64,000 bases of DNA. Origin: Teredinibacter franksiae (lineage in GTDB: Bacteria > Pseudomonadota > Gammaproteobacteria > Pseudomonadales > Cellvibrionaceae). This document shows, one piece after another, positions 47,271-56,876 of this stretch (position 1 is its first letter; each line of letters starts with the position of its first letter). The notes beneath the pieces were generated by a model, which worked only from the letters and a program-made list of their open reading frames with translations, was not told the origin of the DNA and did no database searches. A program made the position numbers and the translations under genes. The stretch spans positions 2,058,501 through 2,122,500 of the forward strand of contig NZ_JACJUV010000001.1 of assembly GCF_014218805.1 (NCBI RefSeq), read 5' to 3'.

Positions 47271-48956
47271 ATGAATAATCCGCTGTTACATAACGCCGGC
47301 AACCAAGGCATGCGCCAGATCGACATCGTTAAAATCTACAGTAATAAAAAATGTCTCGTAATCGACGACTTCCCTGAAATTCGAGGCTCGCTAACGCGAA
47401 TGCTGCGCACCTTTGGGGTTCCCAGTATCGATACCGCCGCTAACGGTGAAGAAGCCATTAAAGCCTGTGGCCACAAGAAATACGACGTGGTTTTATGTGA
47501 TTACAACTTGGGCGCAGGCAAAGACGGTCAGCAAATTTTAGAAGAGGTTCGCTACCTGCGTGTGCTCCTCATGACCAGCCTGTTTGTGATGATTACTGGC
47601 GAATCTTCCCGCGAAATGGTGCTTGGCGCACTTGAATGCCAGCCCGACGACTACATCACCAAACCTTACACCCAGCAATCGTTACAAGTTCGGCTAAACA
47701 AAGCCATTGTGCGCCACGAAACACTGTTACCGATCAAAAAGTTTATTTCAGAAGGCAATTATCAAGCGGCTTTAGATACTTGTAATGAGTTAATTACCCA
47801 GGGGCACCGCTACGCTTCCGACTGTCTAAAAATGAAGGGCCAATTGCATTTTTTGCTTAAGCAATTGAAAGAGGCGAAAGACATGTACGAAAGCGTACTA
47901 TCGAAAAAGCCGGTTATATGGGCCAAGCTCGGCCTAGGTAAAACCCAACTGGAACTGGGAAACTTCGATGCTGCGGAACAAGTACTCAAAAGCGTAATCG
48001 CCGAAGACGACCGTTATATTGAAGCCCACGACATCCTCTCAGACGTTTATTCTAAGCGCAAAGACATGAATCTAGCGCAGCAGTCCACCGAGAATGCCAC
48101 CCGTATATCACCCAAATCAGTCTTGCGGCATCGAAAGCTCGCCAAGCTTGCCGAATATAACCACGACGACGACACCGCAATTAAATCTCACCAGCACTCG
48201 ATCAAATGGGGGATGAATTCCTGCCATGAATCCGAGCAGGATTACTTCAATTACGCCCGCAAAGTGTCCGAGGTAATCAAAGGCGATGAATCAACAGACG
48301 CTAAGATGCTCGGACGTCAGGCCATGAATATGCTCGACCGCGCACGTAAACGTTACTCTGATAAACCCGAAGTAATGGTGCAGGCACAAATGGTAGAAAC
48401 CCAGGTACAAGTTGGCTTGGGTGATGAGAAAAAAGCCCAGGCAAGCGCCACTAAAGCTAAATCCATGTACAACGACCTAGCCGCACCACCCGTAGCAACC
48501 ACAATGGAGTTCGCGCGCAGTATGCAGGCGATGAACGAAGACAAAGCGGCCAAAGAATTACTGACCCATTTAGCTGCTCGACACGAACACGACGAAGACA
48601 TTATGCAGCTCATCGATGGCATCAGCGCCGAACCTATCAGTGACGGCGGTAAGCTTGTGGCCGCAAAGCTCACCAAAGAAGGCATCAGCTCGTACGAAAC
48701 CAAGTCGTTCTCAACCGCCATTGATGTATTTATTGAAGCCCTCGCCACCTACCCCAAACACAGCGGTCTTAACCTCAATTTAGTGCAGGCCATAATCGCC
48801 GATACTGAAGCAAGTGGCTTTAAAGAAAAATACGAAAAGCTCTGTCGTCGCAGTATGCGAGCCATTGGAGATATCGGCCCCGATAACAAACAGTACAAAC
48901 GTTACAGCTTCCTACGCAAACAACTCGAAAAACACTACCCTGAGGCCATTAGTTAA
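47271..48956 (+). CDS. Response regulator with TPR output (REC-TPR)
   Basis: 561 residues from the ATG at 47271; a start 42 bases earlier is less likely. A receiver domain (about 26-145) has acidic pair Asp32-Asp33, phospho-acceptor Asp77 (VVLCDYNLG), Thr109 and Lys131 (YITKPY). The rest is a long array of TPR-like helical repeats without a DNA-binding or enzymatic domain. Similar proteins control output by protein contacts. No sensor kinase is adjacent, so the partner is unknown. It lies between argA and ilvD. Confidence 0.88.
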   Translation: MNNPLLHNAGNQGMRQIDIVKIYSNKKCLVIDDFPEIRGSLTRMLRTFGVPSIDTAANGEEAIKACGHKKYDVVLCDYNLGAGKDGQQILEEVRYLRVLLMTSLFVMITGESSREMVLGALECQPDDYITKPYTQQSLQVRLNKAIVRHETLLPIKKFISEGNYQAALDTCNELITQGHRYASDCLKMKGQLHFLLKQLKEAKDMYESVLSKKPVIWAKLGLGKTQLELGNFDAAEQVLKSVIAEDDRYIEAHDILSDVYSKRKDMNLAQQSTENATRISPKSVLRHRKLAKLAEYNHDDDTAIKSHQHSIKWGMNSCHESEQDYFNYARKVSEVIKGDESTDAKMLGRQAMNMLDRARKRYSDKPEVMVQAQMVETQVQVGLGDEKKAQASATKAKSMYNDLAAPPVATTMEFARSMQAMNEDKAAKELLTHLAARHEHDEDIMQLIDGISAEPISDGGKLVAAKLTKEGISSYETKSFSTAIDVFIEALATYPKHSGLNLNLVQAIIADTEASGFKEKYEKLCRRSMRAIGDIGPDNKQYKRYSFLRKQLEKHYPEAIS

Positions 48957-49017
48957 GGCTCGCCGATTCTGCTATTCTTCGCGATCTTGAATTACTGGCT
49001 AGTCGAGGAAGAGTAAC

Positions 49018-50856
49018 ATGCCGCAATATCGCTCCAAAACCACAACTGAAGGCCGTAATATGGCCGGCGCCCGCGCACTCTGGCGCGCAACGGGCATGAA
49101 AGACGACGACTTTCAAAAGCCCATAATTGCCGTGGTTAATTCCTTTACCCAATTTGTACCAGGCCATGTCCATTTAAAAGATATGGGCCAACTGGTTGCT
49201 CGGCAAATTGAAAAAGCCGGTGGTGTCGCCAAAGAGTTCAATACTATTGCCGTAGACGACGGTATTGCCATGGGCCACGACGGTATGCTCTACAGCCTAC
49301 CCAGCCGTGACATCATTGCCGATTCCGTAGAGTACATGGTCAACGCCCATTGCGCCGACGCCATGGTGTGTATATCCAATTGCGACAAAATCACACCGGG
49401 CATGCTAATGGCGGCCATGCGCTTAAACATTCCCGTGGTATTTGTTTCTGGCGGCCCAATGGAAGCCGGTAAAACCAAACTCTCTGAACACGGTCTCGAT
49501 CTAGTCGACGCTATGGTAATCGCTGCCGATGACAGCGCTTCGGACGAAACCGTAGCCGAAATAGAACGCAGCGCCTGCCCAACCTGTGGGTCCTGTTCCG
49601 GTATGTTTACCGCCAACTCCATGAACTGCTTAACCGAGGTACTCGGCCTCAGCCTCCCCGGTAATGGCACCATGCTGGCTACTCACGCCGACCGCAGGCA
49701 ATTGTTCGAACGCGCCGGTGAATTAATTGTGGAAATCACCCGCGACTACTACGAAAACGACAATACCGACGTACTACCGCGCAGCATTGGCAGTAAAGCC
49801 GCCTTCGAAAATGCGATAGCCCTCGACATTGCCATGGGCGGCTCAACCAACACCATTCTCCACCTGTTGGCCATTGCCCAGGAAGCCGAAGTCGATTTCG
49901 ATTTACACGATATCGATCGCCAGAGCCGGGTAATTCCTCAGCTCTGCAAAGTAGCGCCGAACACACCGAAATATCACGTAGAAGACGTGCACCGTGCCGG
50001 TGGCATAATGGCGATTCTAGGCGAATTGATGCGTGCCGAATTACTCGACACGAGCGTACCCACAGTACATGCAAAAACCCTAGGCGAAGCCATAGCAACG
50101 TGGGATATTAAATCTACAAATGACGCCAAAGTGAATAAATTTTACTCTGCTGGCCCCGCAGGTATTCCAACTCAAACTGCGTTTAGCCAAAGCACTCGCT
50201 GGCCAACACTAGACGGCGACAGAGCCGACGGTTGTATTCGCGATTTAAAACATGCATTTAGCAACGAAGGCGGCCTTGCGGTTTTGTTTGGCAATATTGC
50301 TGAAAAAGGCTGCGTAGTGAAAACCGCCGGTGTAGACGAGTCTATTCTGGTCTTTGAAGGCCCAGCGCATATCACCGAGTCCCAAGACGAAGCCGTACAA
50401 AATATTCTCGACGGCAAAGTGAAGGAAGGCGATGTGGTTATTGTGCGCTACGAAGGCCCCAAGGGCGGCCCAGGTATGCAGGAAATGCTTTATCCAACCT
50501 CCTACATAAAATCCAAAGGCTTAGGTAAATCCTGCGCACTGCTTACCGATGGCCGCTTTTCCGGCGGCACCTCCGGGCTATCTATAGGGCATGTATCACC
50601 CGAAGCGGCCGCCGGTGGCGCAATCGGTTTAATTGAAAACGGTGACCTGATTCATATCGATATACCCAACCGCACAATTGACGTGAAGCTCAGCGAAGAA
50701 GTGTTAGCGGCACGCCGTAACGATCGTGACGCAAAGGGCTGGAAACCCGCCGTAAAACGCCCACGGAAAGTGTCTGCAGCGCTCAGAGCCTACGCATTGC
50801 TGGCAACCAGTGCCGACATGGGTGCGGTTCGGGACCTGTCAAAACTACCCGAGTAA
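49018..50856 (+). CDS. ilvD: Dihydroxy-acid dehydratase
   Basis: 612 residues, standard length. An iron-sulfur enzyme in branched-chain amino acid synthesis. Visible cysteines of the cluster lie in [12 protein letters not shown] and [19 protein letters not shown]; the C-terminal [20 protein letters not shown] is the signature. It follows the REC-TPR gene on the same strand with its own AGGAAGAG ribosome site. It ends before a bidirectional terminator. Confidence 0.97.
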   Translation: MPQYRSKTTTEGRNMAGARALWRATGMKDDDFQKPIIAVVNSFTQFVPGHVHLKDMGQLVARQIEKAGGVAKEFNTIAVDDGIAMGHDGMLYSLPSRDIIADSVEYMVNAHCADAMVCISNCDKITPGMLMAAMRLNIPVVFVSGGPMEAGKTKLSEHGLDLVDAMVIAADDSASDETVAEIERSACPTCGSCSGMFTANSMNCLTEVLGLSLPGNGTMLATHADRRQLFERAGELIVEITRDYYENDNTDVLPRSIGSKAAFENAIALDIAMGGSTNTILHLLAIAQEAEVDFDLHDIDRQSRVIPQLCKVAPNTPKYHVEDVHRAGGIMAILGELMRAELLDTSVPTVHAKTLGEAIATWDIKSTNDAKVNKFYSAGPAGIPTQTAFSQSTRWPTLDGDRADGCIRDLKHAFSNEGGLAVLFGNIAEKGCVVKTAGVDESILVFEGPAHITESQDEAVQNILDGKVKEGDVVIVRYEGPKGGPGMQEMLYPTSYIKSKGLGKSCALLTDGRFSGGTSGLSIGHVSPEAAAGGAIGLIENGDLIHIDIPNRTIDVKLSEEVLAARRNDRDAKGWKPAVKRPRKVSAALRAYALLATSADMGAVRDLSKLPE

Positions 50857-50875
50857 ACCGTAAAAATCTCGCACT

Positions 50876-50908
50876 AAAAACCCGGCACAAGCACATGCCG
50901 GGTTTTTT
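50876..50908. terminator. Bidirectional terminator, ilvD / HDOD gene
   Basis: Stem AAAACCCGGCA (50877-50887) and TGCCGGGTTTT (50896-50906) with an 8-base loop, with A- and T-runs outside. It lies between the convergent ilvD and HDOD genes. Confidence 0.88.
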
Positions 50909-51755
50909 ACGCCAACACCTTTTTAATCGATTCAATTTCGTCCAGATGGTCGCTCACAATACAAAGTGAACCCTGTTCATTTAATGCATTAAACGGCGGC
51001 GTTAATTTTTTGTAGGAAGGAATTTCAGTTATCGGTGGTAAATTATTCCTCGGGTTAATGAGTTTTACCGTGGCATACAAACCAAGATTAACCAAGTCCA
51101 AAGTATTCAACTCACCCGCCGACGTATTTTTCCAGCGACCACAAAATTTCAATACATCAATAAATTCACGTTCTATTTCCCATTTACTCAAAAGAATTGC
51201 GCCAAATCCTTTACTGTATTCTCTACACAGCTGATAAAAAGTTTTGCTGTCTGGGAATTCACGTCCTTCCTTAAGCGCACTTAAAATTCCCAACGTACCC
51301 ACTTCGCTTAGCAAAGCCGCCAGCATCACCTGTTCCGGCACACCTTTTTTTATTTTTAACGAAAGAAAACTACTAACACCGGATTTTATCATTAACCGCT
51401 GCCATATTTGCTGATACATTTTAGTGACATTGGCGCTGCGAAGAATAAACAAACTTTTTACCGAATGCGCCATTGCAAGACTAGAAACCCGCGGCAGCCC
51501 TAGCAAAGAGATAACCGCCGCAAGGGTGGTCGGTGGTGAAGACTGCGCATACAGAGGGCTAGAAACGGTAGCCATTAACAGCGCACTAAATGCCGGGTCT
51601 TTGGAACATATGACCGCAAGGCGCTCACTGGTAACCCGCTCATCGTTTAACGCAGTGCGAATATTCAGCGTAACAGCTGGCAGCGAGGGCAACTGCTCGG
51701 GGTCGAGCATGACCTTCTGTACCAGAGATTTATATACGCTGTAAGACTCATGCAT
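50907..51755 (-). CDS. HDOD-domain protein
   Basis: 282 residues from the ATG at 51755; an upstream ATG at 51773 adds six residues. An HDOD domain fills about residues 15-215, with LPSLPAVTLNIRTAL, ICSKDPAFSALLMATVSSPLY and LAAVISLLGLPRVSSLAMAHSVKSLF. HDOD proteins are regulatory relatives of HD phosphohydrolases, usually lacking full metal sites, and often act in signalling or motility. The specific role here is unknown. There is no recognisable second domain. Confidence 0.85.
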   Translation of the reverse strand: MHESYSVYKSLVQKVMLDPEQLPSLPAVTLNIRTALNDERVTSERLAVICSKDPAFSALLMATVSSPLYAQSSPPTTLAAVISLLGLPRVSSLAMAHSVKSLFILRSANVTKMYQQIWQRLMIKSGVSSFLSLKIKKGVPEQVMLAALLSEVGTLGILSALKEGREFPDSKTFYQLCREYSKGFGAILLSKWEIEREFIDVLKFCGRWKNTSAGELNTLDLVNLGLYATVKLINPRNNLPPITEIPSYKKLTPPFNALNEQGSLCIVSDHLDEIESIKKVLA

Positions 51756-52037
51756 GGATAGTAGCCGAAACACAGATACTTACAGTCTAGTTGGGTTTTC
51801 GGCACTCAAGGGCAGCCCTAGAAACCTAATCTACCGCCGATCCAGTCGCTAGTGGTACGACCGATAATGAAGCTTTAAATGAACTCATTCAGTTTAACGG
51901 CCCACGCACATAGGATTACAGCGAGTGATTGGAACTTTTGCGGGCAGTAAAAGATGAAAATACAGAAAATACATTGAAACATGAGTGCAGCAAATTGGCG
52001 TAATTCAGGAGCAATTACCGAGGACACAATTTTTGCC
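51756..52037. other. Region between the HDOD gene and repeat array 2
   Basis: About 280 bases with no supported gene. It includes the promoter side of the HDOD gene. No strong promoter or hairpin was picked out. Confidence 0.5.
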
Positions 52038-52400
52038 GTACATCCTGTCATCGCCGCTCTTGCCATGACGTGCATGGACGCACTAATGCAGCGTTTGCAT
52101 GGATGCAATGGAGCTGCCCATGCGCCCGCGGCATACGTACATCCTGTCATCGCCGCTCTTGCGCATGACGTGCATGGACGCACTAATGCAGCGTTTGCAT
52201 GGATGCAATGGAGCTGCTCATGCGCCCGCGGCATACGTACATCCTGTCATCGCCGCTCTTGCGCATGACGTGCATGGACGCACTAATGCAGCGTTTGCAT
52301 GGATGCAATGGAGCTGCCCATGCGCCCGCGGCATACGTACATCCTGTCATCGCCGCTCTTGCGCATCCATGCGCCCGCGGCATACGTACATCCTGTACAT
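52038..52400. repeat. Structured ~100-bp tandem repeat, array 2 (three units plus a collapsed one)
   Basis: Units start at 52038, 52137, 52237 and 52337. All stems seen in array 1 are intact: GCCGC/GCGGC, GCGCATG/CATGCGC, GTGC/GCAC, GCAGC/GCTGC and TTGCAT/ATGCAA. Locus-specific variants are GTACATCCT, CTCTTGC and GCGTTT, against GTCCATCCC, CTCCTGC and GCGGTT in array 1. Unit 1 has TGCCATGACG, like the distal units of array 1. The fourth unit (52337-52386) has lost its centre between two CAT triplets. The array ends at the TPR gene's terminator. Confidence 0.93.
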
Positions 52401-52428
52401 AAAAAAAGGGGCTTATTAGCCCCTTTTT
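52401..52428. terminator. Terminator of the TonB-operon TPR gene
   Basis: An 11-bp stem, AAAAAGGGGCT (52403-52413) and AGCCCCTTTTT (52418-52428), with a 4-base loop and A7 at 52401-52407 that gives a T-tract on the minus strand. It lies 22 bases beyond the stop of the 52450 gene. Confidence 0.88.
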
Positions 52429-52449
52429 GCGATTGAAAACAACTAACGA

Positions 52450-53817
52450 TTAGCTTGCAGCTAACTGCTCTGCTCTTGCCTGTTCACGCTCTACGTGTTT
52501 TATCCAGCGTAAAGCAAATCGTTGAGTTTTTTCGTACTTTGCGGCTTTCTTTAGGTACTTAATAGAATCGTCGAAGTTTTTAAGCTCGAAATACGCAATA
52601 CCGATATTCAAATTAATTTCACCAGGGCGCTTAAGCTCGCCCTTTTTAATCGCGTCTCTACCGGCCTTAATCGCACTCTTACTGTCATCGACATCAAGGT
52701 AAAGCCCCATCAGCACACCGTAAAGGTCTCCTTTTTTGGAAAGCTTTGCAGCTTCTGTCATATAAGGAATCGCTTTTTTCTTTTCCTGAGACATGCCCCA
52801 GGCTTTCGCCAGAGTTTCGAGGTTCTTCTCGCTACGCTTGATGACCTTACCTTTAATGCCTTTATCGAGGATTTTGGCTGCGCGGTAAGGGTAGTCGCTC
52901 TGAATCATTAAGTAAGAAAGGTTCAGTAACTGCTGCTCCTTAGCCAAGCCACCCATGATGTAGGTAGAGTCGAGAATAGCGAGCTGGCTTTTCTCTTTTT
53001 CCAACATCCCGTAAACACTACCCATTTGCTGGTAGTACGAGTGCTTAGGGTAGTGGCGTACAAGCTTCACCAAAACCGGTAAGGAAGATTTGTAATCTTC
53101 TTTTTCTAGGTAGAGTGCACGCTCTAGGCTGTACCACGCCTCTTTTGCGACTTTCCCTTTATCCTCAACCATTTTCACTGCGGTCTTAATGGACTTCAAT
53201 GCACAGTTTTTGTCGTCCATTTGATAGCAGATACTGGCGCGAAGGTTATAAACGTCTGCACCGATGGTTTCAGATAACTTCATCCACTGGTCAAGTCGCT
53301 TTAACGCATTGCTGTAACGTTCCTGAGAAAACTCAAGCTGAACCAAGGTATACATAACCTGAAGTTCAAGACCCCAAGGAATATGGGGTGCCTGATTAAC
53401 AACAAGCTCGTAATATTTAATTGAGTTGTTGTAGTCCTCAACCGAGTAGTAGATCCAACCAAAGTAGTTATAGATCTGAGCCTTCTCGTACTCGTTACAC
53501 TTATCAGCACCGCAATCCTTCTCCATTTTCTTCAGTGCTTTAATAGCGCCTTGAAAATCTGGCTTCCTTTTTTCCTCTTCTGGAGGAGAAGCCAAGTCGG
53601 AAATTTTACCGAGCTTTTTAAAGAATGATTCACTGATACCCGGCAACTTGCGCTTGGCTCTTTTGCTTTGTGCATTGGCATCTTCAACCAGCTGGCTGTC
53701 AAAACCTACCGATTCAAATGCTTTATCAACAGCAACCGGCATTACAAAAGCGGCAGCCAGACTCAGCAGTAATACGCCTCCAAACTTATTTATGGAGTTG
53801 GCAAATTGTAATTTCAT
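52450..53817 (-). CDS. Periplasmic TPR protein of the TonB/TtpC operon
   Basis: 455 residues from the ATG at 53817, which has a GGGGGAGAG ribosome site just after the tonB stop. A signal peptide (GGVLLLSLAAAFVMPVAV) is followed by tandem TPR-like helical repeats (IYNYFGWIYYSVEDYNNSIKYYE, LNIGIAYFELKNFDDSIKYL). TPR proteins of this kind close TonB2-type clusters in Vibrio and relatives, and probably support assembly or energy transfer. Last gene of the operon. Confidence 0.85.
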   Translation of the reverse strand: MKLQFANSINKFGGVLLLSLAAAFVMPVAVDKAFESVGFDSQLVEDANAQSKRAKRKLPGISESFFKKLGKISDLASPPEEEKRKPDFQGAIKALKKMEKDCGADKCNEYEKAQIYNYFGWIYYSVEDYNNSIKYYELVVNQAPHIPWGLELQVMYTLVQLEFSQERYSNALKRLDQWMKLSETIGADVYNLRASICYQMDDKNCALKSIKTAVKMVEDKGKVAKEAWYSLERALYLEKEDYKSSLPVLVKLVRHYPKHSYYQQMGSVYGMLEKEKSQLAILDSTYIMGGLAKEQQLLNLSYLMIQSDYPYRAAKILDKGIKGKVIKRSEKNLETLAKAWGMSQEKKKAIPYMTEAAKLSKKGDLYGVLMGLYLDVDDSKSAIKAGRDAIKKGELKRPGEINLNIGIAYFELKNFDDSIKYLKKAAKYEKTQRFALRWIKHVEREQARAEQLAAS

Positions 53818-53831
53818 TGTGCTCTCCCCCA

Positions 53832-54437
53832 TTACTGGTCTTGTTGCATCTGGAAAGTGAACTTATTGCGTACACCCGGTACTTCAATAGGCTCGCCGTC
53901 GATGACTTTGGGCTTATATTTAAATTTCTTTGCCGCCTTAACGGAAGAACTGGCAAAGACGCTTTGCGGGCAATCCACAACGGTAATGTCGCGAGTTTCA
54001 CCGGTAACCGTTACCGTATACTGCACAGTACAGTAGCCTTCCAAACCTCGATTAGCCGCTCGTGCAGGGTACTTAGGTGCAACCTTTACGATTGGCAGGT
54101 AGTCACCGTCACTAGAGAATCCCCCAATACCCGCAATTTGAATACCTGTATCGATCTGCGGAGCAAAAGAAATCTCAGCCTCGATATCGGGTGTTTCATA
54201 CTCAGGCTCAGGTAAGTCGGGTGGTGGTTCTTCCGGCTCGTCGGGCTTGTCTGGCTTGCGCGTATCGTATTCAGTGGAAATTTCACGATCGGGCATTACG
54301 ATTTCTGGAATCTTGAATTCCGTTGTTTCTTGCCGCTCCGTCATGTTGCGAAGAATCAGGAAGTGCATCAACAGCAACAAACCAAGAGTGACAAGTGCCG
54401 CCGGAGCCAGTGATGATAATAATCTTGCTATGCTCAT
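53832..54437 (-). CDS. tonB: TonB-family energy transducer
   Basis: 201 residues from the ATG at 54437, 7 bases after the exbD stop; a longer frame would overlap exbD. One membrane helix (about 8-30), a Pro/Glu-rich spacer (PDKPDEPEEPPPDLPEPEYE), and a C-terminal TonB domain with PKYPARAANRGLEGYCTVQYTV. It couples the proton gradient to outer-membrane receptors. The short length is typical of TonB2-class proteins. Confidence 0.92.
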   Translation of the reverse strand: MSIARLLSSLAPAALVTLGLLLLMHFLILRNMTERQETTEFKIPEIVMPDREISTEYDTRKPDKPDEPEEPPPDLPEPEYETPDIEAEISFAPQIDTGIQIAGIGGFSSDGDYLPIVKVAPKYPARAANRGLEGYCTVQYTVTVTGETRDITVVDCPQSVFASSSVKAAKKFKYKPKVIDGEPIEVPGVRNKFTFQMQQDQ

Positions 54438-54444
54438 AGGAAAC

Positions 54445-54846
54445 CTACTTGTTCTCCGCGGAAATTGACACATCGGCCACGCCAGCTTCGCGAGCCCTCT
54501 GGGCAACTTCTGTGAGTGTCTTGATGTTGGAGTCGCTGTCTGCCTGGATCACAACGGCACCTTTAGGGTTTTCCGCCAACAAGAGCTGAATCTGGGTTTT
54601 CACCTGACGCGGATCAATTTCGTTTTTATTGATCCAGATTTCATTATCAGCATTGATCGCCACCAGGATGTTGGCGTTCTTCTTAATCAGGGCGGTAGTT
54701 GCGTCCGGACGATTCACCTGAATACCGGGCTCTTTAATAAATGACGCAGTTACGATGAAGAAGATCAACATGATAAATACCACGTCGAGCATAGGGGTTA
54801 AATCAATCGCCCCCGTTTCCTCTTCTGCTTTCTTTTTCCTGCTCAT
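54445..54846 (-). CDS. exbD: ExbD-type biopolymer transport protein
   Basis: 133 residues. One N-terminal helix contains the proton-path Asp in LTPMLDVVFIMLIFFIVTAS, followed by a periplasmic domain. It forms the energising complex with ExbB and TonB. It lies 39 bases after exbB and 7 before tonB. Confidence 0.94.
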   Translation of the reverse strand: MSRKKKAEEETGAIDLTPMLDVVFIMLIFFIVTASFIKEPGIQVNRPDATTALIKKNANILVAINADNEIWINKNEIDPRQVKTQIQLLLAENPKGAVVIQADSDSNIKTLTEVAQRAREAGVADVSISAENK

Positions 54847-54885
54847 GGCTTCTCTCTTAAATCAGGCCAAAAATGTGATGCTACC

Positions 54886-55413
54886 TTAGTGGTCCATCGT
54901 CAATTGGTCTTCGAGCAAATGATTCTCACGCTCTGCGATACGATTAACCAGAGTTGTCCCGAATACACCGGACAGTGCTGCCACCATGCCTGCCATAGTT
55001 GGGATGGTTGCTTGGGATACACCCGATGCCATAGATTTGGCATCACCACCACCGGTTACGGCAAGTACGTTAAACACTTCGATCATACCCGTTACCGTAC
55101 CCAACAGCCCCAACAGAGGACAAAGGGAAACCATGGTACCGAGAACATCGAGGTTCTGGTTAATTTTAGCTGATGCGCGTGAAATCAATGCAGTACGAAT
55201 CTGACGTGAATTCCAGGAATTGCGCTCGGGGCGCGCTTCCCAGGTATCAATAGTAAAGCTCTTCATTTTGTTTAAAGAACCTTTGTAAAACCAGAGACGT
55301 TCGAAGATTAAAGTCCACATGGCGAACGCCAGTATGGCAATCCAATACAGTATGGGACCACCCGACGCCACAAAGGCTTTAATGGCTGCTAACGCTTCCA
55401 TCAATGCCAGCAT
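54886..55413 (-). CDS. exbB: ExbB-type proton channel (short form)
   Basis: 175 residues, the short ExbB2 type. Three membrane helices are expected; the conserved channel segment is LCPLLGLLGTVTGMIEVFNVLA and the late helix is ATIPTMAGMVAALSGVFGTTLV. It lies between the TtpC-like gene and exbD, as in TonB2 systems. Confidence 0.93.
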   Translation of the reverse strand: MLALMEALAAIKAFVASGGPILYWIAILAFAMWTLIFERLWFYKGSLNKMKSFTIDTWEARPERNSWNSRQIRTALISRASAKINQNLDVLGTMVSLCPLLGLLGTVTGMIEVFNVLAVTGGGDAKSMASGVSQATIPTMAGMVAALSGVFGTTLVNRIAERENHLLEDQLTMDH

Positions 55414-55487
55414 GTCTATCTCCTCAATATAAATCAGTATTTAGGCGGTGACTGAGTAACTCACATCACCGCCGTAACTTAGGTTGA

Positions 55488-56876
55488 TTACTTACGCTCT
55501 GACTTTTCGGCAATCAGACCAGCACTTTCTTCTTCAAGAACATGAATAATGCGCTTGGCCTTACCGTTAAGGAAGGTATGTAGCAGTACAGTTGGAATAG
55601 CAACAACCAGACCGAGTACAGTGGTTACCAGTGCACCAGAAATACCGCCGGCCATCGCCTTAGGATCACCAGCACCGTATATGGTAATAGCCTGGAAGGT
55701 AACAATCATACCGGTAACCGTACCCAATAGACCCAACAGCGGAGCAACCATAGAGATGATTTTCAGTATATTGAGACCAGACTCGATAGGTGGAATCTCT
55801 CTCAAAATAGCTTCTTCCAGCTTCAGTTCCAGTGTTTCGGTATCGGCTTTCGGGTTGTCGGCATTCACTTTCAACACACGACCCAGAGGGTTGTTGTCGT
55901 TAGGTGTGTCAGTCTTCAGCTGGCGATTAACTTTAGAGCTGAGGCCACTCAATGCAAAGAAGCGGAACAACGCAAGCAGCAATGCAAACGCACCAACACC
56001 ACTAATGATATAACCGACCAGTCGACCCTGATGCCAGCGCTCTGGGATAGACGGGGTGTTAATAAGAGCAGACATCAAAGTACCACCAGACGGGCCAGTT
56101 GGATCGACACCGACTTTGGTGAAGCCACTAGTGCCAGTTGCACTTTGTAGGCTTGCTGCAGCAGCTTGTCGCTTGCTACTTGGCTGGCGAGGCAGCTCGT
56201 TCAAGCTACCACTACCCTCATCGTAAGTCAGATATTTACCATCTGAAACGAGGTTGTAGTTACCCACACGCACAACTTCTCGCTCGCTCTTACCACCAGC
56301 AGGGTCAGCAACTGTAGCCGTAAAACTAACGACCTTACCCGATTCAGTTGTTTCACGCTGAAGTTCGAACCACAGGCGCTCAATTTCTTCAATCGATGGC
56401 AACTTAGTTTCGCTGTTCATCTTCTCGATGAGTTCGTTAACAAAGTCAGTACGGTTTGGCATTTGAGCCGAAACGATAGACGTATCGATAGCTGCACGCA
56501 GGTCGCCAGCAGTAGAAGTGAGGTGACCGAAGAGCTCTTTCAAAGAACCCAGACGCTCATCTAACTGGAGGCGCTTGGCCTGAACCAGTACTTCCTGTTC
56601 TTTGTATTGATTTTCCAGTCGCTCGGAACGTTTTTCTTCAGAAACCTTAGTCGCTTCTGCTTGCTTCAGCAGGTTAGCCTGATTGCTCTTCTGCTTCTTG
56701 AACTGAGTTTCGCGCTGGCGATGCTCTTTAGTTTCGGAGATCTTAGAGCTCTTAACCATTTGCAGCAACTCTTCGAGAGAAGCCGCTTTGTCTTTCTGAG
56801 CATACACACTGCCCGAAAGCACTAAGGCACCAGCAGCGGTAAAAGCTAAAAGAGTTTGTTTAAAGTTCATTTTCAT
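55488..56876 (-). CDS. TtpC-like long MotA/TolQ/ExbB protein
   Basis: 462 residues. A signal peptide (TLLAFTAAGALVLSGSVYAQ) and a charged coiled coil (about 30-130) precede a C-terminal ExbB-like channel domain (about 280-450, with MVAPLLGLLGTVTGMIVTFQAIT). This is the TtpC layout, the fourth essential protein of TonB2 systems in Vibrio. Its ATG overlaps the upstream DUF3450 stop by 4 bases. Confidence 0.88.
   Translation of the reverse strand: MKMNFKQTLLAFTAAGALVLSGSVYAQKDKAASLEELLQMVKSSKISETKEHRQRETQFKKQKSNQANLLKQAEATKVSEEKRSERLENQYKEQEVLVQAKRLQLDERLGSLKELFGHLTSTAGDLRAAIDTSIVSAQMPNRTDFVNELIEKMNSETKLPSIEEIERLWFELQRETTESGKVVSFTATVADPAGGKSEREVVRVGNYNLVSDGKYLTYDEGSGSLNELPRQPSSKRQAAAASLQSATGTSGFTKVGVDPTGPSGGTLMSALINTPSIPERWHQGRLVGYIISGVGAFALLLALFRFFALSGLSSKVNRQLKTDTPNDNNPLGRVLKVNADNPKADTETLELKLEEAILREIPPIESGLNILKIISMVAPLLGLLGTVTGMIVTFQAITIYGAGDPKAMAGGISGALVTTVLGLVVAIPTVLLHTFLNGKAKRIIHVLEEESAGLIAEKSERK

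Noticed and set aside
38757..52400. The repeats as CRISPR or integron attC sites
   Set aside because: Units are contiguous with no unique spacers and no cas genes. No attC core sites or gene cassettes are present.
51875..52419. Overlapping short reading frames across repeat array 2
   Set aside because: Same reason as array 1: the peptides repeat because the DNA repeats.
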